Assembly (NCBI RefSeq): GCF_007827045.1
Contig: NZ_RPFW01000003.1
Location: 744,001 to 808,000 of the forward strand
DNA: 64,000 bases
Direction of reading: 5' to 3'
From: Trebonia kvetii
GTDB taxonomy: Bacteria; Actinomycetota; Actinomycetes; Streptosporangiales; Streptosporangiaceae
A program made the translations under genes and the position numbers. Position 1 is the first letter of the stretch; every line of letters begins with the position of its first letter. This document shows positions 1 to 7,573 of the stretch, one piece after another. A model generated the notes under the pieces. That model was given only the letters and a program-made list of their open reading frames with translations, searched no databases and had not been told where the DNA came from.

Positions 1-683
1 CGGGACGCGCCCTCGACGAGGGCGATCATCCGGTCGATGAACGTCTCGCCGGGCTTCGACGTGATGCGGACGACGATCCGGTCCGAAAGCACCTTGGTGC
101 CGCCGGTCACCGCGGACCGGTCGCCGCCGGACTCGCGGATGACGGGGGCGGATTCGCCGGTGATCGCCGACTCGTCCACCGACGCGACGCCCTCGACGAC
201 GTCTCCGTCACCGGGGATGATCTGCCCGGCTTCGACCACCACGTGATCGCCGAGGGCCAGCGCGGTGCCCGGTACCTCCTCGACGCTGATGGATGTCGCG
301 CCCGGCTTCCAGTTGACAAGCCGCCGCGCCACGGTTTCCTGCTTGGTGCGTCGCAGCGTGGCCGCCTGCGCCTTGCCCCGGCCCTCGGCTACCGCCTCGG
401 CGAGGTTGGCGAAGACGACGGTCAGCCAGAGCCACACTGCGATCGTCCAGGCGAACGCGGTTTCCGTGCTGATCGCTGAGTAAGTGCTCAGCGCCGCGCC
501 GACCTCGACCACGAACATGACCGGGTTCTTTACCTGGACCCGCGGGTCCAGCTTGGCGAGCGCGGAAGGCAGCGACTTCCACAGCATCTTCGGGTCGAGC
601 AGGCCGCCGCCGATCCGGCGCGGCTCTGCGGGCTCCGGTCGGCCCGCCGACGGACGCGGCTGGGTTGGGGTTGTGGTTGCCAT
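1..683 (-). CDS. kdpB: Potassium-transporting ATPase KdpB, N-terminal part (cut by window edge)
   Basis: Catalytic P-type ATPase subunit of the high-affinity Kdp K+ pump in the membrane. About 227 N-terminal residues are visible. After a Pro-rich cytosolic start come hydrophobic helices around residues 55-95 and the actuator domain with the TGES dephosphorylation loop (seen as SAITGESAPV). The phosphorylated Asp lies beyond the window. The ATG at 683 shares one base with the kdpA stop (TAATG), so the two are translationally coupled in kdpFABC order. The early helices and the TGES context make the family secure; the missing C-terminus cannot be judged. Confidence 0.95.
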   Translation of the reverse strand, partial: MATTTPTQPRPSAGRPEPAEPRRIGGGLLDPKMLWKSLPSALAKLDPRVQVKNPVMFVVEVGAALSTYSAISTETAFAWTIAVWLWLTVVFANLAEAVAEGRGKAQAATLRRTKQETVARRLVNWKPGATSISVEEVPGTALALGDHVVVEAGQIIPGDGDVVEGVASVDESAITGESAPVIRESGGDRSAVTGGTKVLSDRIVVRITSKPGETFIDRMIALVEGAS

Positions 684-2344
684 TAGTGCAGTCCTTCAGC
701 GAACGGGCCAAGCGCGAGCGCCGGGAAGTAAGTCAGGCCAACGATGATGAGGATGACGCCGATGAGCATGCCGACGAAGAGCGGCTTGTGCGTTGGCATG
801 GTGCCGACGCTCTCCGGTACGGTCTGCTGTCTCGCCAGTGACCCGGCCAGGCCCAGGGCGAATATCATCGGCGCGAACCGCGCGACCAGCATGACGATCC
901 CGCCCACGGTGTTGTACCAGGTCGTGTTGGTCGTCAGGCCGGCGAAGGCGGAGCCGTTGTTATTGGCCATCGAGGTGAACGCGTACACGATCTCGGTCAG
1001 GCCGTGTGCGCCCGGGTTGAGTATCGACGCGCGCGGCGTCTTGAGCCCGAGCGAGAGGCCTGCGGCTATCAGCACGCAGGCCGGCGTGGTGAGAATGTAC
1101 AGCGCCGCGTACTTCATCTCGGCCGGGCGGATCTTCTTGCCGAGGTACTCGGGGGTGCGGCCGACCATCAGCCCGCCGAGGAACACCGTCACCACGGCGA
1201 GGACCAGGATGCCGTACAGGCCGGCGCCGACGCCGCCGGGCACGACCTCGCCCATCATCATGTTGAACAGTGCGATGCCGCCGCCGAACGGCGTGAACGA
1301 GTCGTGGAACGAGTTCACCGCCCCGGTGGACGTCACGGTCGTGGAAGCGGCGAACAGCGACGATCCTGGTATGCCGAACGCGACGTTCTTGCCTTCCATC
1401 GCGGCGCCCGCCGCCTGGGCGGCGATGCCGGAGTGCTGGTTCTCGAAGAAGCTGAGAAGCGACGCCGATGCCAGCCAGAGAATCGCCATCACCGAGACGA
1501 TCGCGTAACCCTGGCGGTTCTGCCCAACCAGCTTGCCGAATGTGCGCGCCAGCGAGAACGGGATCACCAGGAGCAGGAAGATCTCGAACCAGTTGGTGAA
1601 CGGGTTCGGGTTCTCGAACGGGTGCGCCGAGTTGGCGTTGAAGAAACCGCCGCCGTTGTTACCCAGCTCCTTGATGACCTCCTGCGAGCCCACCGGGCCG
1701 CCGACCATGTTCTGCGAGCCGCCGAGCACCGTGGAGATCGTGTGCGTCGCGGTGAAGTTGTCCACCACGCCGCTCGCGATCAGGATGATCCCGCCGATGA
1801 CCGACAACGGCAGCAGCACCCGGATGGTGATCCGCGTCATGTCGACCCAGAAGTTGCCGAGCCGGTCGGTGCGCGACCGCGTGAACCCGCGGACCAGCGC
1901 GATCGCGACCGCGATGCCGACCGCAGCGGACATGAAGTTCTGCACGGTGAGGCCGGACATCTGGGTCAGGTAACCCATCGTCGTCTCGCCGGAGTAGTTC
2001 TGCCAGTTGGTGTTGGTCGTGAACGACGCCGCGGTGTTGAAGGCCAAGGCCGGCGGCACGGCGGACTGCCCGTTGGCCAGGAACAGGTGCTCCTGGATCC
2101 GCTCGAGCAGGTAGACGGCGAGCACGGAGATGGCGGAGAACGCGAGCATGGACCGCAGGTAGACGGCCCACCGCTGATCCGCTTTGGAGTCGACGCCTAT
2201 CGCCCGGTAGACGACGCGCTCGACGCGCCAGTCTTTCTCTGACGTGACGACGCGAGCGATGTAGTCGCCGAGCGGCTTGTAGCAGGCCGCGAGCGCGGCC
2301 ACGAGCAGGGCGGCTTGCAGGAAGCCGGCCAGTGAGCCACTCAC
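683..2344 (-). CDS. kdpA: Potassium-transporting ATPase KdpA
   Basis: K+-selective channel-like subunit of the KdpFABC pump. The 553-residue product matches the usual KdpA length (about 550-560), with roughly ten hydrophobic segments. Family motifs include the filter-type stretch TNTNWQNYSGE near residue 110 and GNNGGGFFNANSAHPFENP near residue 228. The GTG start at 2344 overlaps the kdpF stop (TAGTG) and the 3' end overlaps kdpB by one base. The genes therefore form one tightly coupled minus-strand operon. No kdpC or kdpDE is in the window; they would lie beyond base 1. Confidence 0.97.
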   Translation of the reverse strand: MSGSLAGFLQAALLVAALAACYKPLGDYIARVVTSEKDWRVERVVYRAIGVDSKADQRWAVYLRSMLAFSAISVLAVYLLERIQEHLFLANGQSAVPPALAFNTAASFTTNTNWQNYSGETTMGYLTQMSGLTVQNFMSAAVGIAVAIALVRGFTRSRTDRLGNFWVDMTRITIRVLLPLSVIGGIILIASGVVDNFTATHTISTVLGGSQNMVGGPVGSQEVIKELGNNGGGFFNANSAHPFENPNPFTNWFEIFLLLVIPFSLARTFGKLVGQNRQGYAIVSVMAILWLASASLLSFFENQHSGIAAQAAGAAMEGKNVAFGIPGSSLFAASTTVTSTGAVNSFHDSFTPFGGGIALFNMMMGEVVPGGVGAGLYGILVLAVVTVFLGGLMVGRTPEYLGKKIRPAEMKYAALYILTTPACVLIAAGLSLGLKTPRASILNPGAHGLTEIVYAFTSMANNNGSAFAGLTTNTTWYNTVGGIVMLVARFAPMIFALGLAGSLARQQTVPESVGTMPTHKPLFVGMLIGVILIIVGLTYFPALALGPFAEGLH

Positions 2345-2433
2345 TAGAACCTCTCCGGGTTGATCAAGGCCACCACCAGGTAGATGGTGAGCAGGACTCC
2401 GACGATCAGGCCGAGCCAGTTGTCAGCGCTCAA
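2344..2433 (-). CDS. kdpF: KdpF small membrane subunit
   Basis: A 29-residue single-helix peptide that stabilises the Kdp complex. Translation from TTG at 2433 gives an Asn-Trp N-terminus (SADNWLGLIVGV), one transmembrane helix, and the typical KdpF ending NPERF. The stop overlaps the kdpA GTG. An AGGGAG Shine-Dalgarno lies 8 nt upstream of this TTG; another in-frame TTG nine bases further up sits too close to that site. Length and C-terminal motif match KdpF of other actinobacteria. Automated callers often miss it because of the TTG start and size. Confidence 0.85.
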   Translation of the reverse strand: MSADNWLGLIVGVLLTIYLVVALINPERF

Positions 2434-2512
2434 AGTGCTCAACTCCCTTAACGAGGAGCACGAGCAGCGCGAAGATGACGATCGTCAGTCCGATGTAGAG
2501 CAGGTCATTCAT
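2423..2512 (-). CDS. Small membrane ORF upstream of kdpF (29 aa)
   Basis: ATG at 2512, preceded by AGGAGT six bases upstream, opens a 29-codon frame ending in TGA at 2423. The product begins MNDLLYIGLTIVIF, has one hydrophobic helix (about residues 4-21) and ends in a charged tail, VKGVEHFER. It overlaps kdpF by 11 bases, which suggests coupled translation as the first gene of the kdp operon. I do not know a named function. It could be an additional Kdp accessory peptide or a leader ORF controlling kdpF. Good ribosome site and operon overlap support translation; homology is not established here. Confidence 0.6.
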   Translation of the reverse strand: MNDLLYIGLTIVIFALLVLLVKGVEHFER

Positions 2513-2565
2513 CGCCACTCCTAGGCGGGTTATTTCGTGAACGACCCAATCAAAGCGCTGGTCAG

Positions 2566-2580
2566 CGGCATAAATTGCCG
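2566..2580. promoter_or_regulatory. Short inverted repeat in kdp upstream region
   Basis: CGGCA-TAAAT-TGCCG, an AT-centred dyad about 55 bases upstream of the first kdp ORF. It is the only obvious symmetrical, AT-rich site between the stress-protein terminator and the kdp start, so it is a candidate operator or part of the kdp promoter. Inference only. Confidence 0.3.
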
Positions 2581-2631
2581 TCCTCACGGGTCCCATGCGG
2601 GTCGGCGGGGGTTCCTAACAGACCTCATGCA

Positions 2632-2671
2632 GAAGCCCGGCGGGCCCCGTCTTGCGGGCCCGCCGGGCTTC
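2632..2671 (-). terminator. Strong hairpin terminator after the universal stress gene
   Basis: Perfect 16-bp inverted repeat (arms 2632-2647 and 2656-2671) with an 8-nt loop, starting 19 bases past the stop of the minus-strand stress gene. No long U-tract follows, which is common in high-GC actinobacteria. It separates that gene from kdp. Confidence 0.8.
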
Positions 2672-2689
2672 GTGCGTGACGTCGCGCCG

Positions 2690-3232
2690 TTAGTCGCTAA
2701 GCATTTGCGGGACTGCCACGTCGGGCACCGGCACGCGCCGGCTGCGCAGCGGCCACGACAGCAGGCCGTGCCGCATTTCGTGCATCAGTGCCGACGGCGG
2801 CACCGCGAGCACCGGGCAGCCGGCGTGCGCGAGGCTGTACCTGCCGACCGAGCGGCGCAGTGCGCGGCTCAGCGGAGACCGTCGTCCGGTGCCGATTACG
2901 AGCAGGTCCCCTGGCTGGTCGGCGACGTCGACAAGGACAGGCCCGGTGTCGCCGCGCTCCACCCGCAGCTTGATGTCGATGTCGTCGGGAATGCCGCCGA
3001 GACCCTCGTCAAAGGCCGCCATCAGCCGGCCAAGGGCGGCGTCTCGCCAGACCTTGCGCAACTGGCCGGCCGGATGGGCGCGTTCGGCGGCATCACCGCC
3101 CGGCGGGACCCAGGCGATGACCGCCTCGAGCGGCACGTGCCGCTCCCGTGCCTCCGCTGCCGCCCTGCGCAGCGCCTGCAGGCTGCCAAGCGAGCCGTGA
3201 ACTCCGACGACGATCCTGCGCACCGCTACCAC
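2690..3232 (-). CDS. Universal stress protein (UspA family)
   Basis: Cytosolic Usp-fold protein, 180 residues, somewhat longer than a single Usp domain because of a roughly 30-residue C-terminal tail. The N-terminal strand IVVGVHGSLGSL carries the nucleotide-binding start. The ATP-loop region appears as VIGTGRRSPLSRALRRSVG followed by a CPVLAVP end strand, a slightly divergent version of G-x2-G-x9-G-S/T. GTG at 3232 has AAGGAG eight bases upstream. It stands alone on the minus strand upstream of kdp and ends in a strong hairpin. A stress or energy-status role is inferred from the family. Confidence 0.9.
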   Translation of the reverse strand: MVAVRRIVVGVHGSLGSLQALRRAAAEARERHVPLEAVIAWVPPGGDAAERAHPAGQLRKVWRDAALGRLMAAFDEGLGGIPDDIDIKLRVERGDTGPVLVDVADQPGDLLVIGTGRRSPLSRALRRSVGRYSLAHAGCPVLAVPPSALMHEMRHGLLSWPLRSRRVPVPDVAVPQMLSD

Positions 3233-3297
3233 GATGCATCTCCTTCTGACTGCGAATGATGACTGACTGTCATTTCATAGAACCGCGTCAGGTGCCT

Positions 3298-3353
3298 GAT
3301 GCCTCCCATCCTTGCGGAACCCTAATGAGGCATCACCAAGAGTTACGGTGATG
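3298..3353. promoter_or_regulatory. Two mutually exclusive hairpins in the 3233-3535 gap
   Basis: The 300-base gap holds no convincing gene. GATGCCTC (3298-3305) can pair with GAGGCATC (3327-3334), and CATCACC (3331-3337) can pair with GGTGATG (3347-3353). The two pairings share bases 3331-3334, so only one can form at a time, as in attenuators. It lies between the stress gene start and the 3' end of the propeller gene. Function unknown. Confidence 0.3.
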
Positions 3354-3535
3354 TTTCTGAAGGGTCACCGTTCGTGGTGGAAGTCAAGAGCGGCAGCACT
3401 TCGAACGGGTGCGTGTTCCACCCTCCCTGGCAGTGTCGTCCTCCTGGCGGACAAGCGTGCGGGCGGTCTGCGCGCTGGCCAGCCCATCGCTCGCTCCTCG
3501 GGTATGCGGTGGCTTACCCGGCAGCGACTCGCCGG

Positions 3536-4942
3536 CTACGCGCCACTAATGGCCGTGACCCCCGTCAGCGTGCTGACGTAGGCGCGCGAGCCGCTCAGCG
3601 ACAGCGACGAGAAGTGCGGCAGGCCCTGCACGATCGGGATCTGCTGCACGACCGCGCCGGTGGCCGGGTCGAGCTCGTACAGGGTCCCGCCGGTTGCCGT
3701 GTTGTGGGTGACCCAGACCACGCCGCCGCCGATGACGGGCGAGCCGTTGCTGGCCGCGGGCCCGTGCCAGAGCACCGTCATCGTCTTGGCCGCCGCGTTG
3801 ACCTTGACGGCGGCGATGCCGCCGTTGACACACGGCTCGTAAGCGACGGAACCGCTCACCGCCGCCCCGCCGCGGACCTTGCCCGTGCAGATGAGGGCCT
3901 GCTGGGCCAGCTGGCCGCCGATGCCGCCGAGGTGCGTCGTGTTCAGCAGGTAGCCGGTCGCGCGCTTGCCCACGATGAACGTGACGCCGCCGGGCATCAG
4001 CACGGGCTGGGTGGAGCCGAGCTCGAGGTCGGTCGTGTTGTCCGCCCGCCAGATGGCCGGCGCGAAGTAGCCGACGCGCTTCAGGGCCGGGGTGAGCTCG
4101 GTCACCGAGTCGCTGCCGTCATAGTGGGCGGAAGCCGTTTCCGCCGCGCCGTTGCCGACGCCGATCCACAGGTTCCCGCCCGGCCCGGCGACCGGCCCGG
4201 CGGTCGCCCAGATGGCGCCTCCCCTGGCCGTCGGCGTGGTCCACCGGACGAGCGGCCCGTTCCCGGTCAGCGGCGCGCCGACGACCGAGCCCTGGTAGGG
4301 CCCGGCGTCGCCGGCCAGCCCGCCGAACGAGGCGTAGACCCGCCCCTTCCAGATGGCGAGCGCGGGGCGCTGCTGGTTGTAGGCGGGCTGGTTGGACTTG
4401 GTCGGTGCGTCCAGGTACCGGTGCAGCTTCACCTTGCCAGTGGCCGCGGAAACCGCGACGAGCATGTGGTGGTAGCCGGTGATCTCGGCCACCGCGTAGA
4501 CCAGCCCGTTGCTCTCGTCGTAGGCGGGCGTCCCGGTGATGCCGAGCGGGAAGATGTCGCCGAGTCCGTGCAGCTTCGACTGCGGTACGGGCGTGCCGAC
4601 ATGCGTGCGCCAGATCACCTTGCCGGTCGCGGCGCTGATCGCGTAGATGCTGTCGTCTTCCGTCGCGGCGATCACCTCGCCGCCGACCACCAGCGGCTGG
4701 CCGTAGACGGCGCCGTCGAGGTGCGCGGTCCACGCGGTGCCGAGGGGGCCAGCGGGCGCGAGTCCTGGCGCGACGCCGGTGCGCGACACGTTCTGGTTGT
4801 ACATCGGCCAGTCGGCGGCGTGCGACGTCGTACTGGCGGGTGCGCTGCCTGACGCGCTCGATGACGCGGTGGCCGCCGTGATGCCGGCCCCGGTGCACGC
4901 CGCGGCGATGCACGCTGCCGCTGCTAGTACGACTCCGCGCAC
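3536..4942 (-). CDS. Exported PQQ-like beta-propeller protein
   Basis: A 468-residue secreted or lipid-anchored protein. A hydrophobic signal segment with Cys residues at about 11 and 16 is followed by a Ser/Ala/Thr linker. The rest forms repeated blades with the PQQ-enzyme-like pattern Y-x-I-x-A-x-G-x-W (for example IYAISAATGKVIWRT and LYELDPATGAVV). The catalytic residues of quinoprotein dehydrogenases are not evident, so a binding or scaffold role is more likely than a dehydrogenase. GTG at 4942 has GAGGGAG upstream. Divergent from the SGNH hydrolase gene 109 bases away. Substrate unknown. Confidence 0.8.
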   Translation of the reverse strand: MRGVVLAAAACIAAACTGAGITAATASSSASGSAPASTTSHAADWPMYNQNVSRTGVAPGLAPAGPLGTAWTAHLDGAVYGQPLVVGGEVIAATEDDSIYAISAATGKVIWRTHVGTPVPQSKLHGLGDIFPLGITGTPAYDESNGLVYAVAEITGYHHMLVAVSAATGKVKLHRYLDAPTKSNQPAYNQQRPALAIWKGRVYASFGGLAGDAGPYQGSVVGAPLTGNGPLVRWTTPTARGGAIWATAGPVAGPGGNLWIGVGNGAAETASAHYDGSDSVTELTPALKRVGYFAPAIWRADNTTDLELGSTQPVLMPGGVTFIVGKRATGYLLNTTHLGGIGGQLAQQALICTGKVRGGAAVSGSVAYEPCVNGGIAAVKVNAAAKTMTVLWHGPAASNGSPVIGGGVVWVTHNTATGGTLYELDPATGAVVQQIPIVQGLPHFSSLSLSGSRAYVSTLTGVTAISGA

Positions 4943-5051
4943 GATCAGTCTCCCTCGCTGTGACGTGCCGCGTGCGGTACTGCCGACCCCTGTCCCGGCA
5001 CCTCCCTGGGGTCACAGTACGCCAGGTCACCCCTGGCATGATGGATGGTCT

Positions 5052-5939
5052 ATGGACGACAAGCTACTTTTCGGACTTGCCGTAGAGCCGTCCTTCGTCG
5101 CGCTCGGCGACAGCTTCACCGAGGGGCTGAACGACACTGAGGGGCTCGAAGGCACTGGGCCAGGCGGCGTTTTCCGCGGCTGGGCGGACCGGCTGGCAGG
5201 CCTGCTCGCCGCCGAGTACTCCGGGATCCGCTACGCGAACCTGGCCGTCCGCGGCAAGCTGCTGCGGCAGATCGTGGCCGACCAGGTGCCGGTGGCGGCT
5301 GAGATGGCGCCGGGCCTGGTGTCGATCGCCGGGGGCGGCAACGACCTGCTGCGTCCGGGAGCCGACCCGGACGTGCTCGCCGAGCTGTTCGACGCCGCCG
5401 TCGCACGGCTGCGCGCCTCGGGTTCTCAGGTGCTGATGTTCACCGGCTTCGACCCGGTCTCCGTCCCGGTGCTCAGGCTGCTGCGCGGCAAGATCAGCAC
5501 CTTCAACATGCACCTGCGCGGCATCGCCGACGAGCATGACTGCTACCTGGTCGACCTGTGGTCGATGCGGTTCCTGCGGTCGGCGGGTGCGTGGTCGTCC
5601 GACCGGCTGCACCTGACCGCGCAGTCGCATCAGCGGGTGGCGCTGCGGGCGTGCGAAGTGCTCGGCGTTCCGGTCAGCGCCGACTGGCGGGCGCCGCTCG
5701 CGGTGGACGAGGCGGCGGCGGCGCCAGCCAACGCGGGGCCCGCCACCGTGCTGCCCGGCACCGCGTCCGCGGCGGTGGCCAGGGCCGCCTGGCTCGCCGC
5801 GCGCCGCGCGGACGCGCGCTGGGCCAGGGAATACCTGGCGCCCTGGGTCAGCCGCCGATTGCACGGCACGTCCTCGGGCGACGGCGTGACCGCCAAGCGC
5901 CCGTTCCTCGAGCCGGTCCCGCCGCCTAGCGCCCTGTAG
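5052..5939 (+). CDS. SGNH/GDSL-family hydrolase (esterase/lipase-like)
   Basis: A 295-residue SGNH hydrolase. Block I appears as ALGDSFTEG (nucleophile Ser, about residue 21), block III as GGGNDLL, and block V as SSDRLHLTAQSHQRV with the catalytic Asp and His. There is no signal peptide, so it is probably cytosolic; family members deacylate esters or sugar acetates. ATG at 5052 was chosen because the family fold begins about 14 residues later; upstream in-frame sequence is unlike protein. Its 3' end overlaps the convergent membrane gene by 14 bases. Confidence 0.88.
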   Translation: MDDKLLFGLAVEPSFVALGDSFTEGLNDTEGLEGTGPGGVFRGWADRLAGLLAAEYSGIRYANLAVRGKLLRQIVADQVPVAAEMAPGLVSIAGGGNDLLRPGADPDVLAELFDAAVARLRASGSQVLMFTGFDPVSVPVLRLLRGKISTFNMHLRGIADEHDCYLVDLWSMRFLRSAGAWSSDRLHLTAQSHQRVALRACEVLGVPVSADWRAPLAVDEAAAAPANAGPATVLPGTASAAVARAAWLAARRADARWAREYLAPWVSRRLHGTSSGDGVTAKRPFLEPVPPPSAL

Positions 5940-7197
5940 GGCCGGTCGCGACCTCGGCAGGCGTCAGCAGCGTGACCGGCTTCCCGATCCGGATCGGATA
6001 GGACACGGCAAGCTGCACGACCAGGCCGGCCACGATCGGCACCCACCAGATCCACACCGCGTGCGATGGCCCCTGGGCGGCGGCGGTGAGGCCGCCCGCT
6101 ATCAGGCCGGAGGCGAAGAGGCGCGGCCAGCCGAGCGTCGCCGCGGGTATCAGCGCGACCGCCATCGGCGGCCACGGGTAGTACGAGACCATCACCGGCT
6201 CGAAGAACGACCGCAGCGCCAGCGTGAGCGCGGCCCACCAGAGCACCTCGGCGAGCAGCGGCACCGTCCAGGCAGTACCAGTCCCGGCTGGGCCGTCGCC
6301 CGGCATCCTCGCCTGCCAGGCGCGGCGCACCGCGAGCGCGCACAGGCAGGCGAGCACGATCGTGGCCAGCCGGAACGGCCCGGCCGCGACGTTGTGATTG
6401 CTCATCGCAGGCGCCAGCGAAGTCCAGGCCGTCGGATGGTTGATGACTGGCGAGTCGGGCTGGCTGGTCACCGAGAGGTAGGTGTCGTGCCAGTTGGCCA
6501 GCGCCGTCGCGCCGAGCAGCACCGCCGAGGGCAGCGCGCCGCGGACCAGGAACGGCACCATCCGCCGCCACGGCAGGACCGCGAGCATCACCGGCACGGC
6601 GAGCAGCACCAGGGGCTGCACGCAGACCGCCGTGCCGGTCAGCCAGCCGGCCAGCGCCAGCCGCCCGTTGCTCTGCGCGAGGATCGCGTAAAGCAGCAGG
6701 CCGACGGCGACCGCGTCCTCCGGATGCCCCCAGCGGGCGGAGACCGACCAGAGGATGCTCGCGCTGGCGAGCGCGAGCAGGCCGCGCTTCCAGAAGGTCA
6801 CGCCGAGCCGCTCGGCGAGCGCGTCGGCGGCGAACAGCGTGACGCAGCACAAGGCGATCTGGTACGGGCCGGCCACCAGCCACACCGCGGGGTGCAGGTT
6901 ATGCGCGCCGGGGATGGCAAGGGACAGGCCGAGCGCCGAGATCAGCGCCGCGCAGGGCACCAGGATCACCGCCGCGCCCGGCAGCGAGATCAGGCCGGTC
7001 GGCGGCGCGTACAGGCCGCCGATGTTCCCGTGCGCGAGCCGGGTGGTCGCGATCAGCGTCCCCCACAGGTCGTAGGGGAGCGCCCACTCCTTTTTGCCGA
7101 GCTGGGTCGGGCCCAGGGTGGTGCTGTACATTCCCACCACGATCAGCCCGATGGACCCCACCAACGGGAACATCCGTCGTCTTACTCGATCCCGCAT
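5926..7197 (-). CDS. Polytopic membrane protein (GT-C/DUF2029-like)
   Basis: A 423-residue integral membrane protein with about ten hydrophobic helices. The first cytosolic stretch MRDRVRRRM is positively charged and precedes TM1. Extracytoplasmic motifs such as KKEWALPYDLWG and RWGHPEDAVAVG resemble polyprenyl-linked sugar transferases of the GT-C/GT87 type, where acidic and aromatic residues follow TM1. No signature is strong enough to name a substrate. ATG at 7197 is preceded by a weak GGTAGGCGG; longer upstream reading is Arg/His-rich and unlikely. Stands alone, convergent with the SGNH gene. Confidence 0.65.
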   Translation of the reverse strand: MRDRVRRRMFPLVGSIGLIVVGMYSTTLGPTQLGKKEWALPYDLWGTLIATTRLAHGNIGGLYAPPTGLISLPGAAVILVPCAALISALGLSLAIPGAHNLHPAVWLVAGPYQIALCCVTLFAADALAERLGVTFWKRGLLALASASILWSVSARWGHPEDAVAVGLLLYAILAQSNGRLALAGWLTGTAVCVQPLVLLAVPVMLAVLPWRRMVPFLVRGALPSAVLLGATALANWHDTYLSVTSQPDSPVINHPTAWTSLAPAMSNHNVAAGPFRLATIVLACLCALAVRRAWQARMPGDGPAGTGTAWTVPLLAEVLWWAALTLALRSFFEPVMVSYYPWPPMAVALIPAATLGWPRLFASGLIAGGLTAAAQGPSHAVWIWWVPIVAGLVVQLAVSYPIRIGKPVTLLTPAEVATGPTGR

Positions 7198-7329
7198 ACC
7201 GCCTACCGGCCCCACTCCTGCTTGCCCGCCGTGCCTGCGGCAGCTGTTTGCCGCGCGTCGTCGTCCCGGCTCGTGCCGTGCCCCGTGAACGCGTGTAAGT
7301 TTATGGGCGTCAGCCGGGGCGGTCATCCG

Positions 7330-7465
7330 CCTGCAGGGTGACGGCACGCCAGATAGCGAAGCCGGTGACGCCTCGTAGCCGAGGCCATTCCGGCGCTGTC
7401 CCGCAACTGTAAGGATCCCGCCCCCGCGAGATCTAAGCCAGGTCGACTACGGCGCGCCAGACGAT
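7330..7465 (+). ncRNA. Cobalamin (B12) riboswitch aptamer
   Basis: Upstream of a B12-type ABC importer. The conserved stretch GCTGTCCCGCAACTGTAA (7394-7411) and the B12 box AAGCCAGGTCGACTACGG (about 7435-7452) are characteristic of adenosylcobalamin riboswitches, with the GAAGCCGGTGA element before them. Binding of cobalamin is expected to reduce expression of the importer. The bounds are approximate. The expression platform is the separate hairpin over the ribosome site at 7539-7563. Confidence 0.92.
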
Positions 7466-7538
7466 ATCGGCCCTCGTGGGAAGGGTGATCCGTCACGGCC
7501 GCCGCGGCGTCAAGCTCGTGGCGCCCCAGCGGTCTCGC

Positions 7539-7563
7539 CTTCCTTCCCCTCTTCGGGAGGAAG
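7539..7563 (+). promoter_or_regulatory. Hairpin sequestering the importer ribosome site
   Basis: The pyrimidine arm CTTCCTTCCC pairs, with one bulged base, with GGGAGGAAG (7555-7563), which is the Shine-Dalgarno of the gene starting at 7574. This fits a translational off-state for the B12 riboswitch immediately upstream. Confidence 0.65.
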
Positions 7564-7573
7564 TAGCTCACTT

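Noticed and set aside
3374-4852. Long plus-strand open frame opposite the propeller gene
   Set aside because: Arg/Gly/Ala-rich antisense shadow caused by GC-rich codon bias; the minus-strand frame has a signal peptide and beta-propeller repeats.
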